DNA from: Thiomicrospira sp. | GTDB taxonomy: Bacteria; Pseudomonadota; Gammaproteobacteria; Thiomicrospirales; Thiomicrospiraceae | Direction: 5' to 3' | Length of the DNA: 64,000 bases | NCBI RefSeq assembly: GCF_014859555.1 | Contig: NZ_JACUTY010000004.1 | Span: forward strand, 1 to 64,000 | In this document: in pieces, positions 54,549 through 63,608 of the stretch | Layout: every line of letters starts with the position of its first letter | Numbering within the stretch: the stretch's first letter is position 1 | Translations under genes and position numbers: made by a program | Notes under the pieces: generated by a model | Seen by the model: the letters and a program-made list of their open reading frames with translations, nothing else | What the model was told of the DNA's origin: nothing | Database searches by the model: none

Positions 54549-55952
54549 ATGAAAAAACAAACACTTAGTTGGTTTGCTTGGATGGCATTAGCGATTCCAG
54601 TATTAAGCGTGGCTACCCCAGCAGGCTTACCCGATTTTACTCAACTGGTGGAGCAGAATTATCAGGCTGTGGTCAATATCAGCACAACACGAACAGAAGT
54701 AGCCTCAGGAGGCCGTGAATCTTTGCCGCCTCAGTTTAGAGGATTGCCAGATGATTTTTTACGACATTTTTTTGGTATCGATCCGCAACAGGGTAAGCGC
54801 GCACCCGAGCGTCGTTCTCAATCCGTCGGTTCGGGCTTTATCATCAGTGAAGACGGTTATATTTTAACCAATCACCATGTGATTGCGGAGGCCGACCAGG
54901 TAACCGTCAGATTAAATGATCGGCAGGAATATAAAGCTGAGATTGTGGGTAGCGACCCGCGCACCGATGTTGCCTTGCTTAAGGTGGCGGCCAACAACTT
55001 ACCTGTGGTAAGAACCGGTAGCAGTGATGATTTAAAAGTCGGTGAATGGGTGTTGGCGATTGGTGCGCCTTTCGGACTGGATTACACCGTAACGGCGGGT
55101 ATCGTGAGTGCTAAAGGTCGTAGTTTACCGGATGATACTTACGTGCCATTTATTCAAACTGATGTCGCGATTAACCCGGGTAACTCGGGTGGCCCACTGA
55201 TTAACCTTAATGGTGATGTGGTCGGAATTAATGCCCAAATCTTTACCCGAAGCGGTGGCTTTATGGGCTTATCCTTCGCGATTCCGATTGAAATCGCGAT
55301 GAATGTGGTGGATCAGTTAAGAAATACTGGCAAAGTGGAACGTGGGTTCTTGGGCGTGCAAGTGCAAGAAGTCACCAGCGATTTAGCGCGTTCTTTTAAC
55401 ATGGAAAAGCCACAGGGCGCCTTGGTAGCCCAAGCTTATCCTGATACACCCGCTGAAAAAGCCGGCTTGGAATCAGGTGATATTATTTTGAGCTTTAATG
55501 GCACGGTGATTGAAAAGTCGACCGATTTGCCGCCTGCGGTTGGCATTACGCCGCTTGGAAAAACCGTTGAGATCGTGGTTTTACGTCAAGGCAAACGCAT
55601 GGCATTAAAGACCACCTTGGCGGTATTGGATGAATCGAGTCCGGCGGGCGCACCTCAGAAATCGAGCATGACACGCAGTACACATTTAAATGCCCAGCTA
55701 GAAGAAATCAGCGCAGAAGATCTCAAAAGCTTGAACTTACCTTTCGGTGTAGGCGTGGCTGAAGTAGGCGATGGTCTGGCTAAGAAAAACGGTATTTTAG
55801 AAGGGGATGTATTGGTCAGCATTAACTTCCAGCCCATTCGTAGTGTTAAAGATGTGGACGATGTCTTGTCTAAAGCTAAAAAAGGCCAATCACTGCCTGT
55901 CAGAGTTGTGCGAGGCGGGCGTTCAATCTTTTTAGCTTTGGTTATGGAATAG
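54549..55952 (+). CDS. mucD: Periplasmic serine protease MucD/DegP family
   Basis: The 467-residue HtrA protease/chaperone has a signal peptide (LSVATPA|GL region) and catalytic triad His in TNHHVIAEADQ, Asp in DPRTDVALLK and Ser in NPGNSGGPL. Two PDZ domains follow (from about 260 and 370). It handles misfolded envelope proteins. Placement after rseC copies the mucC-mucD order. The start is ATG 54549 with GGAGAAGAGAGC upstream. Confidence 0.95.
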   Translation: MKKQTLSWFAWMALAIPVLSVATPAGLPDFTQLVEQNYQAVVNISTTRTEVASGGRESLPPQFRGLPDDFLRHFFGIDPQQGKRAPERRSQSVGSGFIISEDGYILTNHHVIAEADQVTVRLNDRQEYKAEIVGSDPRTDVALLKVAANNLPVVRTGSSDDLKVGEWVLAIGAPFGLDYTVTAGIVSAKGRSLPDDTYVPFIQTDVAINPGNSGGPLINLNGDVVGINAQIFTRSGGFMGLSFAIPIEIAMNVVDQLRNTGKVERGFLGVQVQEVTSDLARSFNMEKPQGALVAQAYPDTPAEKAGLESGDIILSFNGTVIEKSTDLPPAVGITPLGKTVEIVVLRQGKRMALKTTLAVLDESSPAGAPQKSSMTRSTHLNAQLEEISAEDLKSLNLPFGVGVAEVGDGLAKKNGILEGDVLVSINFQPIRSVKDVDDVLSKAKKGQSLPVRVVRGGRSIFLALVME

Positions 55953-56138
55953 GGGCGCTCGAATAACCCCAGCTTAATTTGGCTAAGTCCAGCATATTCA
56001 ATCTGGGGTTAATTGCCGCTGTATTAGTCTGCATCTATCTGGTACGAGCTTTAGAATTAGCGTAAAATACACGCAATTTTAAAGTCGAGCGGCACGAGTG
56101 TCACTCAGTGGACTAACTCAGAACACGATACAATCTTT
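55953..56138. other. Intergenic region mucD-lepA with a possible short transcript
   Basis: The 267-base gap between mucD and lepA has no open frame of note. A -10-like TAAAAT is at 56063-56068 with a poor -35. The sequence between it and the terminator at 56139 would make an RNA of about 90 nt. This might be a small RNA, the leader of lepA cut short by attenuation, or nothing more than a late mucD terminator. Confidence 0.35.
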
Positions 56139-56164
56139 AAAAGGGTGCGGATGCACCCTTTTTT
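56139..56164 (+). terminator. Rho-independent terminator upstream of lepA
   Basis: A 10-bp stem (AAAAGGGTGC / GCACCCTTTT) with loop GGAT and further T. It lies 187 bases after the mucD stop but only 56 bases before lepA. Confidence 0.92.
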
Positions 56165-56219
56165 CTTGTTAATTTTTTTAAATTAATTGATCCGACACCT
56201 GGCTGTTTTTGGAGTATGC

Positions 56220-58031
56220 ATGTCACAACCAATAAAACATATTCGTAATTTCTCAATTATTGCGCATATTGATCACGGAAAATCGACGATAGCTGATCGT
56301 TTTATCCATCTTTGCGGTGGGTTGACAGACCGTGAAATGGAAATGCAAGTTTTAGATTCCATGGATATTGAACGTGAACGTGGCATTACGATTAAAGCTC
56401 AGAGTGTAACTTTGCAATTTCCGTCAGAGGATGGCAACACCTATCAGCTAAATTTCATTGATACGCCAGGGCACGTCGACTTTTCTTACGAAGTATCGCG
56501 CTCGTTGGCCGCATGTGAAGGTGCATTATTGGTAGTGGACGCCTCACAAGGCGTTGAAGCTCAAACCGTGGCCAACTGTTATACCGCGATTGAGCAAGGG
56601 CTGGAAGTTATTCCGGTGCTTAATAAAATCGATTTACCGGCGGCCGAACCTGAGCGTGTTAAAGTCGAGATTGAAGAAATTATCGGTATCGAAGCTGGCG
56701 ATGCAATCAACGCCAGTGCCAAAGCCGGTATCGGTATTAAAGAAACTTTAGAGCAAATTGTGGCGCGTGTACCCCCACCAATTGGTGATCTTGATGGCCC
56801 ATTAAAAGCGTTGATTATTGATTCCTGGTTCGACAGTTATTTAGGTGTGGTTTCGTTAGTGCGTGTGTTAGATGGCAAAATAACAAAAAAAATGAAAATG
56901 CGTGTGATGTCGACCGGGGAAGATCATGAAGTAGGTGATGTCGGAATTTTCACACCAAAACGTACATCACGAGACTCACTGAGTGCGGGTGAAGTAGGCT
57001 ATGTTGTCGCCGGTATTAAAGATATTGACGGTGCGCCAGTGGGCGATACCTTAACTGATTCTAAAAACCCAGCTAAAGATCGCATGCCAGGCTTTAAACC
57101 AGTACAGCCTCGTGTTTTTGCCGGCTTGTTTCCAATCAGTTCAGAAGATTACGAAAACCTCCGTGAAGCCCTGCGTAAATTACGTTTGAATGATGCGGCA
57201 CTGCATTTTGAACCCGAAACCTCTGAGGCGTTAGGTTTTGGTTTCCGTTGTGGTTTCTTGGGTATGCTGCATATGGAAATTGTCCAAGAACGCTTAGAGC
57301 GTGAATATAACTTGGATATGATTAGCACCGCGCCTACCGTGATTTATGAGCTAAAGACCAAAAAAGGTGAAATTCTCAGAATTGATAACCCGTCCGAATT
57401 ACCAGAGGTCAGTTTGATAGAGGAGATTCGTGAACCCATTATTCAAGCCAATATTTTAGTGCCGCAAGAACATATCGGAGCGGTAATGAAGCTTTGTATT
57501 GACAAACGTGGCGTGCAAAAAAATATGAGTTATGCGGGTAATCAGGTTTCGATCAGCTTTGAAATGCCGCTGAATGAAGTGGTGTTGGATTTCTTTGATC
57601 GATTAAAGTCGACCAGTCGCGGTTATGCCTCAATGGATTATGAGTTTAAACGTTTCCAGGCGGATGACTTGGTACGAGTCGACTTTTTGATTAATGGTGA
57701 ACCAGTGGATGCCTTAGCGATGATTACTCACCGTTCGGTGGCGGCGTCTCGTGGTAAGGAAATGATCGAAAAATTGAAAGATATTATTCCGCGCCAAATG
57801 TTTGAAGTCGCAATTCAGGCTGCGATTGGTGGCAAAATTATCGGACGAACCAACGTCAAAGCCATGCGTAAAAATGTATTGGCCAAGTGTTACGGTGGTG
57901 ACGTCTCGCGTAAAAAGAAACTATTAGAAAAGCAAAAAGCAGGCAAAAAACGCATGAAAACCATCGGGCGTGTTGAACTGCCGCAAGAGGCCTTTATGGC
58001 TATACTCAATACCGGAGGATCGGATAAGTGA
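56220..58031 (+). CDS. lepA: Elongation factor 4 (LepA)
   Basis: The 603-residue translational GTPase back-translocates or assists initiation. G motifs: [26 protein letters not shown] and NKIDLP. The typical LepA C-terminal domain ends [22 protein letters not shown] 56220 has TTTGGAG; the 11-codon upstream extension contains that site. The stop overlaps the lepB GTG. Confidence 0.97.
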   Translation: MSQPIKHIRNFSIIAHIDHGKSTIADRFIHLCGGLTDREMEMQVLDSMDIERERGITIKAQSVTLQFPSEDGNTYQLNFIDTPGHVDFSYEVSRSLAACEGALLVVDASQGVEAQTVANCYTAIEQGLEVIPVLNKIDLPAAEPERVKVEIEEIIGIEAGDAINASAKAGIGIKETLEQIVARVPPPIGDLDGPLKALIIDSWFDSYLGVVSLVRVLDGKITKKMKMRVMSTGEDHEVGDVGIFTPKRTSRDSLSAGEVGYVVAGIKDIDGAPVGDTLTDSKNPAKDRMPGFKPVQPRVFAGLFPISSEDYENLREALRKLRLNDAALHFEPETSEALGFGFRCGFLGMLHMEIVQERLEREYNLDMISTAPTVIYELKTKKGEILRIDNPSELPEVSLIEEIREPIIQANILVPQEHIGAVMKLCIDKRGVQKNMSYAGNQVSISFEMPLNEVVLDFFDRLKSTSRGYASMDYEFKRFQADDLVRVDFLINGEPVDALAMITHRSVAASRGKEMIEKLKDIIPRQMFEVAIQAAIGGKIIGRTNVKAMRKNVLAKCYGGDVSRKKKLLEKQKAGKKRMKTIGRVELPQEAFMAILNTGGSDK

Positions 58032-58798
58032 ATTTTGAATTAATTTTGGTCATCATTACCGCGGTGACGGGGGTGATTGTCTTTGTTGATAAGTTGGTTT
58101 GGCGTCAAAAACGTTTAGAATCCGCCACCACCCAAAAAGAGCCGATGTTGATTGAATATTCGCGTTCTTTGTTTCCGGTGTTTTTAATTGTTTTGGTTTT
58201 ACGCTCGTTTATTATTGAGCCTTTTCGCATTCCATCTGGTTCTATGTACCCAACCTTAGAAATTGGCGATTTTATTGTCGTAAATAAGTTTGCTTATGGT
58301 ATTCGTTTGCCAGTGATTCAAAACAAACTGATTCCGCTGGGTGAACCGAAACGTGGTGATGTAGCAGTGTTTCGTTACCCACTGGATCCGAATGTAGATT
58401 ATATAAAGCGGATTGTAGGGTTGCCGGGCGATGAAATTAGTTATATCGATAAAAAACTCTATGTAAACGGTAAATTGGCTAATCAAACGCCGATTGGGCG
58501 TTATGTTGGGAACGATTCTGGTTCGGTAATGACGGGTGCGGTATTGTTAAAAGAGCAGCTAACAGATGACCTGACACATGAGATTTTGATTGACCCTGAT
58601 CGCACTGGACAAATACTCACAACCGTAGTGGTACCCGAGGGACATTATTTTGCGATGGGCGATAATCGTGATCACAGTGCCGACAGCCGTAGCTGGGGTT
58701 TTGTGCCGGATGCAAACTTAAAAGGCCGCGCTTTTGGTATTTGGATGAACTGGGATGATGGTATTCACTTTAATCGCATTGGCAAGGGGATCAACTGA
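58028..58798 (+). CDS. lepB: Signal peptidase I
   Basis: The 256-residue inner-membrane protease removes signal peptides. Two N-terminal membrane segments (about 2-20 and 45-62), catalytic Ser in [12 protein letters not shown], catalytic Lys in [13 protein letters not shown] and the box [13 protein letters not shown] are present. It starts with GTG, overlapping lepA by four bases, and its stop overlaps rnc by one base. The length is shorter than the 324 residues of Escherichia coli but usual for other groups. Confidence 0.95.
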   Translation: MNFELILVIITAVTGVIVFVDKLVWRQKRLESATTQKEPMLIEYSRSLFPVFLIVLVLRSFIIEPFRIPSGSMYPTLEIGDFIVVNKFAYGIRLPVIQNKLIPLGEPKRGDVAVFRYPLDPNVDYIKRIVGLPGDEISYIDKKLYVNGKLANQTPIGRYVGNDSGSVMTGAVLLKEQLTDDLTHEILIDPDRTGQILTTVVVPEGHYFAMGDNRDHSADSRSWGFVPDANLKGRAFGIWMNWDDGIHFNRIGKGIN

Positions 58799-59493
58799 TG
58801 CCATTGGATGTTGAAAGAGAAGCCAAGCTTAAGGCGTTATCAAATAAACTTGGTTACCAGTTTAGCGATTCAAGTTGGTTAAACTTGTCGCTAACCCACC
58901 GTAGCTTGGGGGCTAAAAACAATGAGCGGCTTGAGTTTTTAGGTGACAGTTTAGTTAACTTTATGGTCGCCGATATTTTGTTCCACCAATTTACCAAATT
59001 ACCAGAGGGCGATTTAAGCCGTATTCGCGCGCACTTAGTTAAAGGCGAAACCTTGGCTGAAATTGGGCGTGAATACGATTTAAGTCTTTATCTAAGCTTG
59101 GGGCCGGGCGAACTAAAAAGTGGCGGTTATCGACGCGATTCAATCATTGCGGACTCGGTTGAAGCCATCATTGCCGCGATCTATAAGGACGGTGGCTTAG
59201 ATGCTTGCCGCAGTTTTGTTCAGCGTATTTATGCAAGTCGGTTGCATGCGTTGGATCCTAGCAAGGTTGGCAAAGACCCTAAAACACGTTTGCAAGAATG
59301 GTTGCAGTCACGTCAAGAACCCTTGCCGGAATACAGTATTATTAGTGTAAATGGCGCGGCTCACGCCCAACATTTTACCGTGGCTTGTTATGTGTCGAAG
59401 CTCAATACCAAATTTGAAGCCACCGACACCAGTCGACGTAAAGCCGAACAACAAGCCGCTGAATATGCGTTAGCCGCATTGGGACAATTATGA
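58798..59493 (+). CDS. rnc: Ribonuclease III
   Basis: The 231-residue double-strand endonuclease processes rRNA and other RNAs. The signature is NERLEFLGDSLVNF, the second acidic site is DSVEAIIAAIYKDGG, and a double-strand RNA-binding domain fills the last 70 residues (KTRLQEWLQSRQEPLPEY). It is coupled to lepB and era by overlaps. Confidence 0.96.
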   Translation: MPLDVEREAKLKALSNKLGYQFSDSSWLNLSLTHRSLGAKNNERLEFLGDSLVNFMVADILFHQFTKLPEGDLSRIRAHLVKGETLAEIGREYDLSLYLSLGPGELKSGGYRRDSIIADSVEAIIAAIYKDGGLDACRSFVQRIYASRLHALDPSKVGKDPKTRLQEWLQSRQEPLPEYSIISVNGAAHAQHFTVACYVSKLNTKFEATDTSRRKAEQQAAEYALAALGQL

Positions 59494-60473
59494 GTGACCA
59501 AACACCAAATAATGAGCATGAAATGACAGAACAAAACACTACCACTCCAGAAATGGAAATGCAGGCGGACGATTATAAAGCCGGCTTTGCGGCGGTGATT
59601 GGTCGCCCAAATGTAGGTAAATCGACCTTAATGAATGAGTTATTAGGTCAGAAGTTAAGCATTACGTCACATAAACCACAAACTACGCGTCACCGAATTC
59701 ACGGTATTTTTACCACCCCCCAACACCAAATTGTATATGTCGATACACCGGGTATGCATTTGGGTGGTCAAAAGTCGATTAACCGTTATATGAATCGTAC
59801 CGCAAAAAGTGCGTTTTCTGGTGTTGACGTGATTTTGTTTGTGGTCGAAGCCGGTCGTTGGACCAAAGAAGACCAAGCGGTAGCCGATCAATTGCGCGGG
59901 GTTGAAGCGCCGGTGGTGTTATTGGTGAATAAGGTCGACAAGTTTAAGCAAAAAACGGACTTGCTGCCTTATTTGCAAAACTTAAATGGCAAAGTAGATT
60001 TCCATGCTGTGATTCCGGTATCCGCATTTAAAAAAAGCGGCTTAGACCTGATTCAAAAAGAAGTCGTGAATGCTTTGCCAAGCCAGCCCGCTATTTTCCC
60101 AGAAGACTATATTACGGATCGTTCGACCAAATTTTTAATCTCAGAAATTGTGCGTGAAAAATTGATGCGTAGCCTCGGCGATGAAGTGCCTTATGGCGCG
60201 ACGGTCGAAATTGAACGTTTTGAGCAAGACCCGGAAACGGGCCGTTGGGAAGTCAATGCGCGTATTCTGGTCGAACGCGAAGGCCAAAAACGTATTATTA
60301 TTGGCGACAAAGGCGAAAAGATTAAACAAATGGGCACCGACGCACGCAAAGACATGATTGCATTGCTCGAAAACCGAGTGCATCTCGAACTTTGGGTAAA
60401 AGTCAAAGAAAACTGGTCGGATGATGATCGCGCTTTAGCCAGCTTGGGTTATACCGATTCTATTTACGATTAA
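59490..60473 (+). CDS. era: GTPase Era
   Basis: The 327-residue GTPase binds 16S rRNA for 30S maturation. G1 is GRPNVGKSTLMN, G3 DTPGMH, G4 NKVDK; the C-terminal KH domain contains IIIGDKGEKIKQMG. An acidic N-terminal tail of about 30 residues (Met, Glu, Thr-rich) is not in the Escherichia coli protein. A second ATG in the tail is possible, but the first overlaps rnc by four bases. Confidence 0.96.
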   Translation: MSDQTPNNEHEMTEQNTTTPEMEMQADDYKAGFAAVIGRPNVGKSTLMNELLGQKLSITSHKPQTTRHRIHGIFTTPQHQIVYVDTPGMHLGGQKSINRYMNRTAKSAFSGVDVILFVVEAGRWTKEDQAVADQLRGVEAPVVLLVNKVDKFKQKTDLLPYLQNLNGKVDFHAVIPVSAFKKSGLDLIQKEVVNALPSQPAIFPEDYITDRSTKFLISEIVREKLMRSLGDEVPYGATVEIERFEQDPETGRWEVNARILVEREGQKRIIIGDKGEKIKQMGTDARKDMIALLENRVHLELWVKVKENWSDDDRALASLGYTDSIYD

Positions 60474-60497
60474 ATCTGAAATCGCGGGTGCGTATCC

Positions 60498-61226
60498 ATG
60501 ATTTATCAGCAACCGGCGTTTGTTTTACATAGTCGACCTTATCGTGAAACCAGCGTGATGTTAACCCTGTTTACACCCGAGTTTGGTAAATTAAATGCGA
60601 CGGTGCGTGGGGTTCGGTCTGGTGGTAAAGCCGCAGTACAAAAGCAGGCCTGGTTGCAACCATTCCAGGCTTTGCAAATTCAGTGGCGGGGCGCTGAAAA
60701 CCAGGTAAGTGAATGGATTCACCCGCAGGGCTTTGAACCGCATGGTGTAGCCATCGGCTTAAAGGGCGAAGCCAGTTTATGTGGTTTGTATCTAAATGAG
60801 TTGTTGTATCGTTTACTGCAAACCTGCGCGCCGATGGAAGCGTTATTTTTACACTATCAACAAACCTTACAGCTTCTGCATCAAGCCGATACCCGAGACC
60901 ACCAGGCCTGGTGCTTACGTCAGTTTGAGTTGGCGTTATTATCTGAGCTGGGTTATGAGCTGGATTTGGTACAAGACCATCAAAGCCAGCCAATATTAGA
61001 TTCTATTTTCTATACTTACCGACCTGAGTTAGGTTTCATCGCCTTACACCCCAATTATGCAAACTCGTCTGAGTGGAGTATGGCTGGTGAGTGTTTGATT
61101 AAGCTGGCACAAAAAGAATTTTGTAAAGATTGTTTACCAGCCTGGAAGCAATTAATGCGTCGCGTGTTGCATCCGCATTTAGGCCCTAAACCCTTGGCTA
61201 CACGCCAATTGTTTAAATCGTTTTAA
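60498..61226 (+). CDS. recO: DNA repair protein RecO
   Basis: The 242-residue recombination mediator helps load RecA with RecR. The N-terminal OB fold begins PAFVLHSRPYRETSVMLTLF; the helical C-terminal part holds CGLYLNELLYRLL. Two palindrome elements are in this gene: an 11/12 variant at 60643 (KQAWLQ) and a perfect copy at 60901 (HQAWCL). It starts 24 bases after era. Confidence 0.93.
   Translation: MIYQQPAFVLHSRPYRETSVMLTLFTPEFGKLNATVRGVRSGGKAAVQKQAWLQPFQALQIQWRGAENQVSEWIHPQGFEPHGVAIGLKGEASLCGLYLNELLYRLLQTCAPMEALFLHYQQTLQLLHQADTRDHQAWCLRQFELALLSELGYELDLVQDHQSQPILDSIFYTYRPELGFIALHPNYANSSEWSMAGECLIKLAQKEFCKDCLPAWKQLMRRVLHPHLGPKPLATRQLFKSF
60643..60654. repeat. Iterated palindrome variant (11/12) inside recO
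   Basis: AGCAGGCCTGGT differs only at the second base and is read as Gln-Ala-Trp. Confidence 0.6.
60901..60912. repeat. Iterated palindrome copy inside recO
   Basis: Perfect ACCAGGCCTGGT in the 14-bp form, read as Gln-Ala-Trp. Confidence 0.9.
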
Positions 61227-61300
61227 ACCCAGTTATAAACTTACGCGGTTTCAAGTAATAATTATTTTCGTACTTAATTTAGCTTATTTAAGGTAAAGCC

Positions 61301-62053
61301 ATGATGAACCCAATTTTTCTAGGATTAAACATTGATCACGTTGCCACACTTCGCCAAGCACGCGGCACACGTTACCCAGACCCGATTAAAGCGGCGCTGG
61401 ATGCCGAAATGGCAGGGGCGGATAGCATTACTTTGCATTTGCGCGAAGACCGCCGTCATATTCAAGATGCCGATGTTTATCGCTTAATGGAATGCTATCA
61501 AACCAAAGTAAACCTAGAAATGGCCGTCACCGAAGAAATGCTGACAATTGCCTGTAAAACCCAACCTGAAGATGTGTGTTTAGTGCCGGAAAAACGCGAA
61601 GAGCTCACCACCGAAGGCGGTTTGGATGTCGCCGGACAACAGGAATGGATGACCCAAGCTTGCGCGCGTTTAAAGGCCGCTGGTTGTCGGGTGTCGTTAT
61701 TTATTGACCCAGACGAAACTCAAATTCGTGCCGCCAAAGCGGTGGGCGCACCGGTGATTGAATTGCATACCGGCACTTACGCTGAACTGACCAAACCAGC
61801 TGAGGTTGCAGCTGAACTGCAACGCATCCGTAAAGCGGCTGAATTAGCACACAGTTTGGGTTTGGTGGTGAATGCGGGTCATGGATTGCATTATCACAAT
61901 GTACAAGCCATCGCCGCGATTAAAGTGATCGAAGAACTCAACATCGGCCATGCGATTGTGGCACAAGCGGTATATTCTGGATTACCTGACGCGGTGCGTG
62001 AAATGAAGCGTTTGATGGTCGAAGCTCGCCAGCAAGCTTATTTGCAGGATTAA
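61301..62053 (+). CDS. pdxJ: Pyridoxine 5'-phosphate synthase
   Basis: The 250-residue TIM-barrel enzyme closes the ring of pyridoxine phosphate from deoxyxylulose phosphate and the PdxA product. Conserved [29 protein letters not shown] and [12 protein letters not shown] are intact. TTTAAGGTAAAGCC gives the ribosome site. The 74-base gap before it shows no terminator. Confidence 0.97.
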   Translation: MMNPIFLGLNIDHVATLRQARGTRYPDPIKAALDAEMAGADSITLHLREDRRHIQDADVYRLMECYQTKVNLEMAVTEEMLTIACKTQPEDVCLVPEKREELTTEGGLDVAGQQEWMTQACARLKAAGCRVSLFIDPDETQIRAAKAVGAPVIELHTGTYAELTKPAEVAAELQRIRKAAELAHSLGLVVNAGHGLHYHNVQAIAAIKVIEELNIGHAIVAQAVYSGLPDAVREMKRLMVEARQQAYLQD

Positions 62054-62055
62054 CA

Positions 62056-62436
62056 ATGGTTATTGGAATCGGTACGGATATTGTTGATGTCGAGCGCATT
62101 GCCGGGCTTTGGCGTCGTCAAGGTGCGCGTTTTGCCGAGCGTTTGTTAAGTGTGTCGGAGTTAGTAGAATTAGCAGAGAAAGCCTATCCAGAGCGTTTTT
62201 TAGCCAAACGTTGGGCGGCTAAAGAAGCGATTAGTAAAGCTTTGGGCACCGGTATTTCACAAGGTGTAAGTTTTCACGACATTAGCATTGGGCATACCGA
62301 ATTGGGCCAGCCCTTGGTTGAGTTGACTGGTGTCGCCTTACAAATCGCGCAAAATCTAGGTATTCGGTCTTGGCGTTTGTCGATTAGCGATGAGAAAAAT
62401 CATGCAGTCGCGTTTGTCATTGCGCAAGCCGATTGA
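62056..62436 (+). CDS. acpS: Holo-[acyl-carrier-protein] synthase
   Basis: The 126-residue enzyme transfers phosphopantetheine from CoA to ACP. The metal-site motif is GIGTDIVDVERI and the second is FLAKRWAAKEAISKALGTG. It starts two bases after pdxJ and ends the operon that begins at lepA. Confidence 0.97.
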   Translation: MVIGIGTDIVDVERIAGLWRRQGARFAERLLSVSELVELAEKAYPERFLAKRWAAKEAISKALGTGISQGVSFHDISIGHTELGQPLVELTGVALQIAQNLGIRSWRLSISDEKNHAVAFVIAQAD

Positions 62437-62493
62437 TTAGTTAGAAAGTTTGAGGGATACGTTGGAGCTACCAACAGGTTTTATCTAAATTAA

Positions 62494-62524
62494 AACCGGA
62501 TTAACTTTGGCAAGTTATCCGGTT
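62494..62524. terminator. Hairpin between acpS and sppA
   Basis: The stem AACCGGAT / ATCCGGTT encloses AACTT / AAGTT with a TGGC loop and one unpaired T. It lies in the gap between convergent acpS and sppA; a T-run follows only after nine bases, so strength as a terminator is uncertain. Confidence 0.6.
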
Positions 62525-62563
62525 CTAAGTCGTTTTTTAAATTGTTCTTAAGTCGTTAGCGTG

Positions 62564-63547
62564 TTATTTCCACTGGTGGCTCAGTGTTTGACTGAGTTTA
62601 AGCGCGGTTTCCGATACCAAATCCCCCATCAAATGTTCCATTAAGGTTTTTTCTTTTTCATAGGTACGCAAGCGTGTAATCCCAATTAGATCGCGTGCGA
62701 CAAACCCAATGTCACCTAAACCATCAATTAAACCCAATTCGACCGCTTCATCACCCAGCCAGACTAGCCCCGTAAATAAGTCTTTATTTTCTTGCAAACG
62801 ATCACCACGTCCTTGTTTAACCACCTCAATAAACTGCTGATGGGTGCGTTCTAAAATGCGTGTTTGGAAAAATTCTTTAGCCGACGCATCTTCTTCACCA
62901 AATGGATTAATAAAGCTTTTGTGTTCTCCAGCCGTCATAGAACGGTTTTCTACCCCCATTTTTTGCATAAGTTCAGTAAAACCAAAGGTATCAAAACGCA
63001 CACCGATCGAACCGATAATGGAGCCTTGGTTGGCATAAATTTCATCAGCGGCGGCGGCAATGTAATAACAGCCGGAAGCACATAAGTCTTGGGCGACGAC
63101 GTAAACCGGTTTGTTGTGGAGTTTTTTGAGTCGGGTGATTTCGTCATTAATTAAGGCCGATTGCACAGGGCTGCCACCCGGTGAATTCATCGATAATAAA
63201 ACCGCACGTGAGTTTTTGGCTTCAAACGCGTCACGTAACACCGAGTTAAGGGATTCCGCGCTGTTGTTCGTGCCGGCCATAATTGAACCATTTATTTTGA
63301 CAACCGCAATGTGTTCGCTGCCTGCTTGTTTGGTTTCGTCTTTGGAGAATAAACCGGCAAACATTAACATCGAAAATACAATATAAACCAGTACCATCAC
63401 TTTTAAAATATTGGTCCAACGACGTGACCAACGTTCTTGTTTAACGTAAGCATCCGCCGCATCCGCTAGACGGTCTAGCGGAGCCGATTTTTGAGTTGGT
63501 GTTTGGCTGACAGCTTGATTATCTGTCCAAGGGTTGTTTTGTTCCAT
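62564..63547 (-). CDS. sppA: Membrane-anchored S49 peptidase (SppA/SohB-like)
   Basis: This 327-residue signal-peptide peptidase of the short S49 type has one membrane segment at about 48-67. The catalytic Ser is in DLCASGCYYIA and the Lys in TAGEHKSFINPFG; SPGGSPVQSALI precedes them. It should digest cleaved signal peptides from the periplasmic side. Escherichia coli SppA is twice as long (two domains); this single-domain form is common elsewhere. Confidence 0.92.
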   Translation of the reverse strand: MEQNNPWTDNQAVSQTPTQKSAPLDRLADAADAYVKQERWSRRWTNILKVMVLVYIVFSMLMFAGLFSKDETKQAGSEHIAVVKINGSIMAGTNNSAESLNSVLRDAFEAKNSRAVLLSMNSPGGSPVQSALINDEITRLKKLHNKPVYVVAQDLCASGCYYIAAAADEIYANQGSIIGSIGVRFDTFGFTELMQKMGVENRSMTAGEHKSFINPFGEEDASAKEFFQTRILERTHQQFIEVVKQGRGDRLQENKDLFTGLVWLGDEAVELGLIDGLGDIGFVARDLIGITRLRTYEKEKTLMEHLMGDLVSETALKLSQTLSHQWK

Positions 63548-63570
63548 TCATGCTTCCTGTGGATATGGCC

Positions 63571-63576
63571 TATAAT
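63571..63576 (+). promoter_or_regulatory. Candidate -10 element of uvrC
   Basis: A perfect TATAAT lies 32 bases before the uvrC start. The best -35 (TTCATG, 18 bases upstream) is poor. Confidence 0.45.
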
Positions 63577-63608
63577 AGTGGCCTAATTTTAACCGCTTTG
63601 GATATAAG

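Noticed and set aside
2193-60912. The iterated palindrome as a CRISPR, REP or mobile element
   Set aside because: Copies are single, dispersed and only 12-14 bp in common; there are no spacers, no shared longer flank and no transposase in the window.
2193-60912. The palindrome as matS, HIP1 or a known DNA uptake sequence
   Set aside because: The sequence matches none of these: HIP1 is GCGATCGC, Neisseria and Pasteurellaceae signals are non-palindromic, and matS has a different consensus and lower density.
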